From the NCBI GenBank assembly GCA_028386065.3, contig JAKUCV010002239.1, forward strand, positions 1,384 to 65,383: a DNA stretch of 64,000 nt, given 5' to 3'. Of the stretch, positions 59,401 to 64,000 are shown one piece after another (position 1 is the first letter of the stretch; every line of letters starts with the position of its first letter). Source of the stretch: Turnera subulata (Eukaryota; Streptophyta; Magnoliopsida; Malpighiales; Passifloraceae). The notes under the pieces are model-generated. The model was not told the origin of the DNA and did not search any database. It saw nothing but the letters and a program-made list of their open reading frames with translations. The position numbers and the translations under genes were made by a program.

Positions 59401-61600
59401 AATGCTAGGGTCTTCGTGATGAATGGATTATCTTCTGGCATTTTAATGAATCTGAACCCTTAAATTTGTGATTGCAATTCCTAAATGTCACCTTTTGTTT
59501 TACTGGACAGCAATTCCTCTCTCTGAGGATCATAAGCCAAATAGAACTGATGAGCGGAAGAGAATTGAAAGTGCTGGTGGTGTTGTAATGTGGGCAGGTA
59601 AACATGTTTAACTATAAATCATTACATTTGTCATCATGGTGGTAATCCCAGCTGTCGGGACTCTTTAATGATGGTTAATGTCTCTACGGGGCTCTTCCTG
59701 TAACTATATTGGCATGTTACTTTGTTTTGGTGGTTGGAAGAGGTTCACGTTTGAATGGGTTAGAGGTTTTACTGTTGGAAGAGCATGGATCGTGTAATCA
59801 GGTCAAATCTGGCATGTCATATGGTATGACTCCCAAGTGACAAGAGATTTCCACTGTGCCATGTGCCTATCTTGTTTCCTGGCTTATGATTGTTGATGGT
59901 TCCAAAATCTGATGATATTCAAGAGTTGACATTATAATTTTAGATTATATGTCCCTAAGAAATTAGAGCAGATTTATCAGTGTTGAATGTTGATGGCTTG
60001 GGATGAGGAACCTGTCTATAAGCCTAGGCTGGAAAGTCATGTGACTGACCACGTCAGAGGAGGCTATTGTCAAATCCTATTCGATACTCCTCAATGTGAC
60101 AATCTTATGCACACCAATCAGTGATCCCTTGGTTCATTTGTTCTTTTGTATCATGTACTTGCACATTAGGGATAAGCTTGGGCTCTGTCTTCTACTCTGA
60201 ATCATGTGTTTGCTTTGATGGTATTATTAGGCACTTGGAGGGTAGGAGGTGTATTAGCTATGTCTCGTGCATTTGGGAACCGTATGCTAAAGCAGTATGT
60301 TGTTGCGGAGCCCGAGATTCAGGTAATAATTGAAGCTGTATCATCTACAACCTTTCTGTATATTGCTCTTTGGACTTTATTTCTTGCGGAGGGTTTTTGT
60401 CTTGATGAAGGTTTTTACTTCCGTTTTGGATGTCACCGAGGAAACTATCATGGAAAATTTCGTATGTGTTTTTTTATTTTGCTGAAATAATTTTTTGTAA
60501 GATTTGATTCATGAGAACTGTCCCCTCAGATTTTTTCCCCACTGCAATTATATGAGTGTGTAAAAGATGGTGTCTTTAACCAGAATGTTAAATTGTGATG
60601 TCGATGTGTGAACCTAAGGGCCAGGAAGTGTGGGGTTCTAATGCTTTGGTTCTGGTTAATTTTTAAGGTTGATAAGGACCCCCACGTGCACAACAAAAAC
60701 ACTGAAATCCCCAAGAAACATGGCCTTACTTCTTTTAGCTTGAGTTTGTGCCTCTCTTCTGTTGACATTATAGCTTTTGTATACGCAGTAAAAAGATTCA
60801 TTCCATTTCAGGTGTCAGACTGCATGTAGTTTCGTGATTGAAATCAAAAGAGGATGAAATCATCTGAGTTTTTTGTTCTTCTTTCTCCAGGATGTGGAAG
60901 TAGATGAAGATTTTGAATTGCTTGTGCTTGCAAGTGATGGATTGTGGGATGTTGTTCCTAATGAGGTAATCATGCCTTGTACTGACATACCTTTTTGGTG
61001 CATTTACATTAGATACGATCTAGATAATAGGTAGTTTGTGCATGCCCACACGCTTTTGGAATGATCCAAAAAGAGTTGCTATTTTTTTTTGAGGGGGGGG
61101 GGGGGGGGGGGGGGTGGAGAAGATGATATAGTCTGTAACATTTAATTCACTATTTTGATCGTGACTTAAGTTTATTACACGTGAATGTTGGCTTGGTCCC
61201 ACTTTACTCGCTGGGAGAATTCTCAACTATACCTGGTCCTGGAGCATTCTTTTTGACTTATGAAGTGGAATGTGTCCAGGATGCTGTTTCAATTGCCCAG
61301 ACTGAAGAAGAACCTGAAGCTGCAGCAAGAAAATTAACAGAGGCTGCTTTTACGCGAGGTAGTGCTGACAACATAACATGCATTGTAGTGCGATTCCACC
61401 ATAATGTAAACTCGGCGAGATCTCCGGATAATGCAAATTCGGAGAGATCTACCGATAAGGCGACTCCAGCCAGTTCTACCGATAAGGCAACTACTCCAGC
61501 CAAATCCCCTGATAATGCAAATCCAGCTAAGTCTCCCGATAATGCAAATGCAGCTAAATCTCCTGATAATGCAAATCCAGCTGATCCCCAGCACAATTAA
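56458..61600 (+). CDS. PP2C76: Protein phosphatase 2C (PPM family), eight coding exons, PP2C76-like
   Basis: Mg/Mn-dependent Ser/Thr phosphatase. Exons: 56458-56723, 57637-57764, 58099-58197, 58465-58623, 59511-59597, 60231-60322, 60891-60965, 61280-61600. All junctions are GT-AG and phases agree, giving 408 residues. Motifs: [12 protein letters not shown] (MED at 108-110), GIFDGHGG (D131, G132), DDGSTAST (about 185-192), NVGDSR (204-209), [33 protein letters not shown] (D293) and GSADNITC (D332, N333). These cover the metal-binding acids and the phosphate-binding Arg region, so it should be active. The first ~90 residues are a variable N-terminus starting [15 protein letters not shown]. Residues 342-408 are a repeated [13 protein letters not shown] tail. 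From memory the core is most like Arabidopsis At5g53140; not checked by search. Confidence 0.92.
59011..59440 (+). repeat. Tandem duplication in PP2C intron 4 (two ~215-base units)
   Basis: TGCTCTCATAAAAATAATG at 59011 and TGCTCTCACCAAAATGATG at 59226 begin two units that match to GATTATCTTCTGGCAT. The copies differ at many bases, so the duplication is not recent. Lies wholly inside the intron before exon 5. Confidence 0.75.
61093..61114 (+). repeat. G22 homopolymer in PP2C intron 7
   Basis: A T-run then GA and 22 G residues, in the intron between exons 7 and 8. Possible G-quadruplex on the plus (RNA) strand; length may be uncertain in assembly. Confidence 0.85.
61423..61590 (+). repeat. 27-bp coding repeats at the PP2C C-terminus
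   Basis: About six imperfect units of nine codons (SPDNAN.. and STDKAT.. types). The last three, [18 protein letters not shown] and AKSPDNANP, are almost identical. All keep the reading frame. Confidence 0.8.
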
Positions 61601-61849
61601 AAAGAGGTGGTTGTATTGAATGAGTAGCTGTTTTTGAGGCTTTAGGTAAAATCTGTTATTGGGGTCTGGGCATGCATGATGTCTGAATGTGCATATCAAG
61701 AACCAATTGGTTTATTCATTTGCTTCCTACCTTGCTCCCTGGTTAGAAGATAAGGATGGACATGGTCCTTGTTAGTGATTCCGTTTCAACTTTGCCATCT
61801 CTTTGATTCAGGTCACATCTGTTGCTCTGTAGCTTATCGTTCTTGATCT

Positions 61850-61855
61850 AATAAA
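61850..61855 (+). terminator. Polyadenylation signal of PP2C
   Basis: AATAAA 250 bases after the stop codon, within T-rich sequence. Plant signals are loose, so the exact cleavage site is open. Confidence 0.45.
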
Positions 61856-62221
61856 GAGTTCATCTCTCAGCCGACAAATTTTTCAAGGTTTGCTTTTTTG
61901 ACAGACGAATTGATATTCACATCCTTCAAGCCACTCAAATAGGGGTTAATAATACGCCATATATCTTGTCTTGGAAAATCAAGGTAGTACTAAATTGTTG
62001 TTTCTGCAAATTTATGCCTCATCTCTTTATTTTTTGCAATAGTAATTTATTTATATTGTCTGTGTTTTATTTGTAAGATCTGTAATGAATTGTGAGACTT
62101 CTCTTTCTCACCAACTTTTCGTTTCCAAAAAAAATTCTTAAAACATATTATGCCCTTTAAAGTGATTGTTTGCCTGGTTGGTGTGATCGTGATTTATGGT
62201 ATCAAAATTTTCTCATTTATC
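61856..62221. other. Intergenic stretch between PP2C and the LINE
   Basis: AT-rich, no ORF with recognisable motifs, no RNA gene seen. Confidence 0.6.
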
Positions 62222-64000
62222 TTTTTTTTTTTGGTCGAAACCGGGAAGTATATTAAAAATATACGTGAGCTGGGTACATGGTTAGAAGTTGGTAGCTCAA
62301 ATCGACTCCTATCTTATACAAGAGACGTGCTGATAGCAATACAGAACCAACATGAGAATATATCAACATCCCGATGTGCGGGACAGGAAAAGCATCCAAC
62401 ATACAGAACATCACATTATAATGACTGATGAAACAAGGACCAGGGTAATGTGGTCAGCGAGGATGGAAAGTATCCGGCGGTTGGTCCCCTGCTGCACTCG
62501 AGCTGGAAGCACCTGGAGAGAAGACCATACGATGGTCGTCTTCTGTAAGAACCACCGCCGTATGATTTTGGTGTTTACGGGTTCGAGGAGGGGCTGAGTG
62601 GATAAAATTGTTGGAAACAACAGGGTAGTTGGCATTGGGAGGAACTGGGGAGTTGACAGATCCGGTGGAAGAATGGACAACATCGATGTTGGGCGGGAAG
62701 GTGCTGACATTAGAAACATCTTGGAGGGATTGACGCTTAGGGGTATCTTTGGAGATGAGCTTTGAGAGTTTCAGAGGTTGGGATTTTTTGGTGGTCTGTT
62801 TGGCGAGTCGGTTAGCAAGTTTACTTTTGGACCTTTTGAGGGAACCTTCTCCGATAAAATCTTGAAGTGTAGGTAGGTCAGGGGTAGGTTCAGGCTGGTC
62901 TTGGTTGGCGCTGACGGTTGGTTGTGGCGGAGGGGGGGCAATGGCATGGGTTGGCACTGTGGGAGCAATGGGTTGTGTCTGCGCCATTGGGGTAGTTGTG
63001 GTTGCGCCGGGGGTCGGCACGGCCGGTGGCTCCTCCGAGCGAGCACTCTCCAGGAGATGAAACCTATTGGTTGCAATTCTGGTATGGGGGACTATGGGGG
63101 GAACCGAGGGGCTGGTGAACGGACGTCGAGTGAAGCGGGTAGTCCTCCGGGGGACATTCATCCATTCCCCCCTCCCATTAGATGCCACGGTGGCCGACAT
63201 CCCTGTAGACATTGTGGGCGCAGCTGGGGGCATTGTCTCGCCTTTCTGAACCTGTGGAGCTTCCGGACAAGCTAAAATACTATGATCCAAATGACCACAA
63301 ATAGAGCATATGTTATGCAACCCTTCATAGCCAACCTTTATGGGTTCGCCTTCCAGGTGCACTGTACCTTGAAGAGGCTTGGTCAAATCCAGACATACAG
63401 CGACTCTAGCAAATTTAGCTCGACTGGGGTTAGAAGAATTACCGTCGAGCTTAATCGTTCGGCCCACCATGTTTCCGAGTTGTCTGAGAATCCTGGAATG
63501 GTACCGGTTCGTCGGAAAGTCTGGGAACTGGACCCATGTCACGATCGAGTCGATTTTCCCTGTGGAAGCTCGGAAATTGGGGGACCATGGTTGCACACTC
63601 AGCACATTCCCGTAGATCATCCAGGGACCATCAGTCAAGGCGTGAATGAAGTCTTGGGGTGCCCAGAATCTCACCAAGTAGAAATTATTTTCGAGGTCTA
63701 AAATTTTGAACGCCCCGGTTGGCTTCCAAAGGGTTTGCAATTGGGTGTGGAGGGCCTTGTAGCCGATGGCTCTCCCATACAGTTTGACCACTACGGCATT
63801 CTCCCATTGTTTATCTAAGCGAGCTTTGAACGGCTCGGATAACTCCAGGTTAGGCACGCCTGCAATATGGGACACAATCAGATCACCGTCCTCGTACTCG
63901 GCTTCGCCTTCGATTTCCCAAGGGTCCGATTGGTACAAAGGATTAGGCCCGCCAAAGAGAGAGTCTCGGTACGTAGGCCTGGCTGCCTCCATGAGCACAT
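62222..64000 (-). mobile_element. LINE (L1-like) fragment: ORF1 and 3' end, ORF2 missing
   Basis: On the minus strand the 3' end reads TATACTTCCCGGTTTCGACC followed by a poly(A) run (T-run at 62222-62232 on the plus strand), a typical plant LINE terminus. Only ~220 bases separate the ORF1 stop from this end, so the endonuclease and reverse transcriptase frame is absent. The 5' end lies beyond the window. Confidence 0.75.
62454..63998 (-). CDS. LINE ORF1 protein (DUF4283 plus CCHC zinc knuckle)
   Basis: 514 codons from the ATG at 63998; it may start further right, outside the window. The N-terminal part (about 50-170) is a DUF4283 domain, with WENAVVVKLYGRAIGY, FYLVRF and the GPWMIYGNVLSVQPW motif. 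The zinc knuckle CSICGHLDHSILAC (CX2CX4HX4C) is near 230-245, followed by a long Pro/Thr-rich disordered tail. In L1-like elements ORF1p binds the element RNA as a chaperone. The frame has no internal stop, which is unusual beside the missing ORF2. Such domains also occur in captured or domesticated genes, but the LINE 3' end downstream supports an element. Confidence 0.82.
   Translation of the reverse strand: MLMEAARPTYRDSLFGGPNPLYQSDPWEIEGEAEYEDGDLIVSHIAGVPNLELSEPFKARLDKQWENAVVVKLYGRAIGYKALHTQLQTLWKPTGAFKILDLENNFYLVRFWAPQDFIHALTDGPWMIYGNVLSVQPWSPNFRASTGKIDSIVTWVQFPDFPTNRYHSRILRQLGNMVGRTIKLDGNSSNPSRAKFARVAVCLDLTKPLQGTVHLEGEPIKVGYEGLHNICSICGHLDHSILACPEAPQVQKGETMPPAAPTMSTGMSATVASNGRGEWMNVPRRTTRFTRRPFTSPSVPPIVPHTRIATNRFHLLESARSEEPPAVPTPGATTTTPMAQTQPIAPTVPTHAIAPPPPQPTVSANQDQPEPTPDLPTLQDFIGEGSLKRSKSKLANRLAKQTTKKSQPLKLSKLISKDTPKRQSLQDVSNVSTFPPNIDVVHSSTGSVNSPVPPNANYPVVSNNFIHSAPPRTRKHQNHTAVVLTEDDHRMVFSPGASSSSAAGDQPPDTFHPR

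Noticed and set aside
60206..60490. 94-codon ORF as a separate gene
   Set aside because: It is PP2C exon 6 read through into the intron after the donor at 60322.
62901..63701. Plus-strand ORFs of 124 and 139 codons
   Set aside because: They are antisense shadows of the LINE ORF1, whose minus-strand frame is 514 codons with clear domains.

Overview
The window is plant nuclear DNA from a eudicot-like genome. The evidence is a spliced protein phosphatase gene with GT-AG introns, Ty3/gypsy chromovirus and Athila-like retroelements with plant-type primer binding sites, a plant LINE ORF1 of the DUF4283 plus zinc-knuckle kind, and a decayed caulimovirid-like insertion. I cannot fix the species. About 53 kb is a repeat cluster; the only ordinary host gene is at the right.

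Layout. 1-10.8 kb: partial copies of one chromovirus-like LTR family in both orientations. A reverse element fragment (1-2733) is followed by two 5'-truncated direct LTRs (2734-5095 and 5096-10824), the second split by a reverse solo LTR (7592-10627) with a perfect TTATG target duplication. 11.6-30.5 kb: a MULE-like element with ~200 bp terminal inverted repeats, whose right arm was split by an LTR-internal-LTR-internal-LTR array (12629-30285). The first LTR of that array is itself split by a 4.7 kb endogenous pararetrovirus-like fragment (12800-17506). 30.9-53.5 kb: a four-level nest. A Tekay-like chromovirus (gag, protease, RT, RNase H, integrase, chromodomain) is split by a forward Athila-like element; that element's LTR is split by a reverse Athila-like element; and the reverse element's LTR holds a solo LTR. 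53.5-61.9 kb: promoter, 5' UTR with intron, and eight coding exons of a 408-residue PP2C phosphatase resembling Arabidopsis PP2C76 (At5g53140). 62.2-64 kb: a LINE on the minus strand with ORF1 and 3' end but no ORF2.

Most unusual content. The short elements at 20.1-22.5 and 25.3-27.6 kb, and the fragment at 1-1.35 kb, keep a chromovirus shell: tRNA-Met-like primer site, a remnant of the gag start, and the pol-end/polypurine block. Their gag-pol is replaced by a ~2.2 kb cargo carrying two genes on the strand opposite to LTR transcription, each behind a TATA box. My codon-by-codon comparison of one cargo ORF between two diverged copies gives about twice as many synonymous as non-synonymous differences, the pattern of a protein kept by selection. 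This is the best candidate for an undescribed system here.

Other points. Two different LTR families share an exon-like block layout bounded by good splice signals. An Athila-like element has a long open gag-protease frame fused directly to two integrase-tail GPF modules with no polymerase. The pararetroviral fragment carries a ~515 bp inverted repeat of its own promoter and leader, which could make hairpin RNA.
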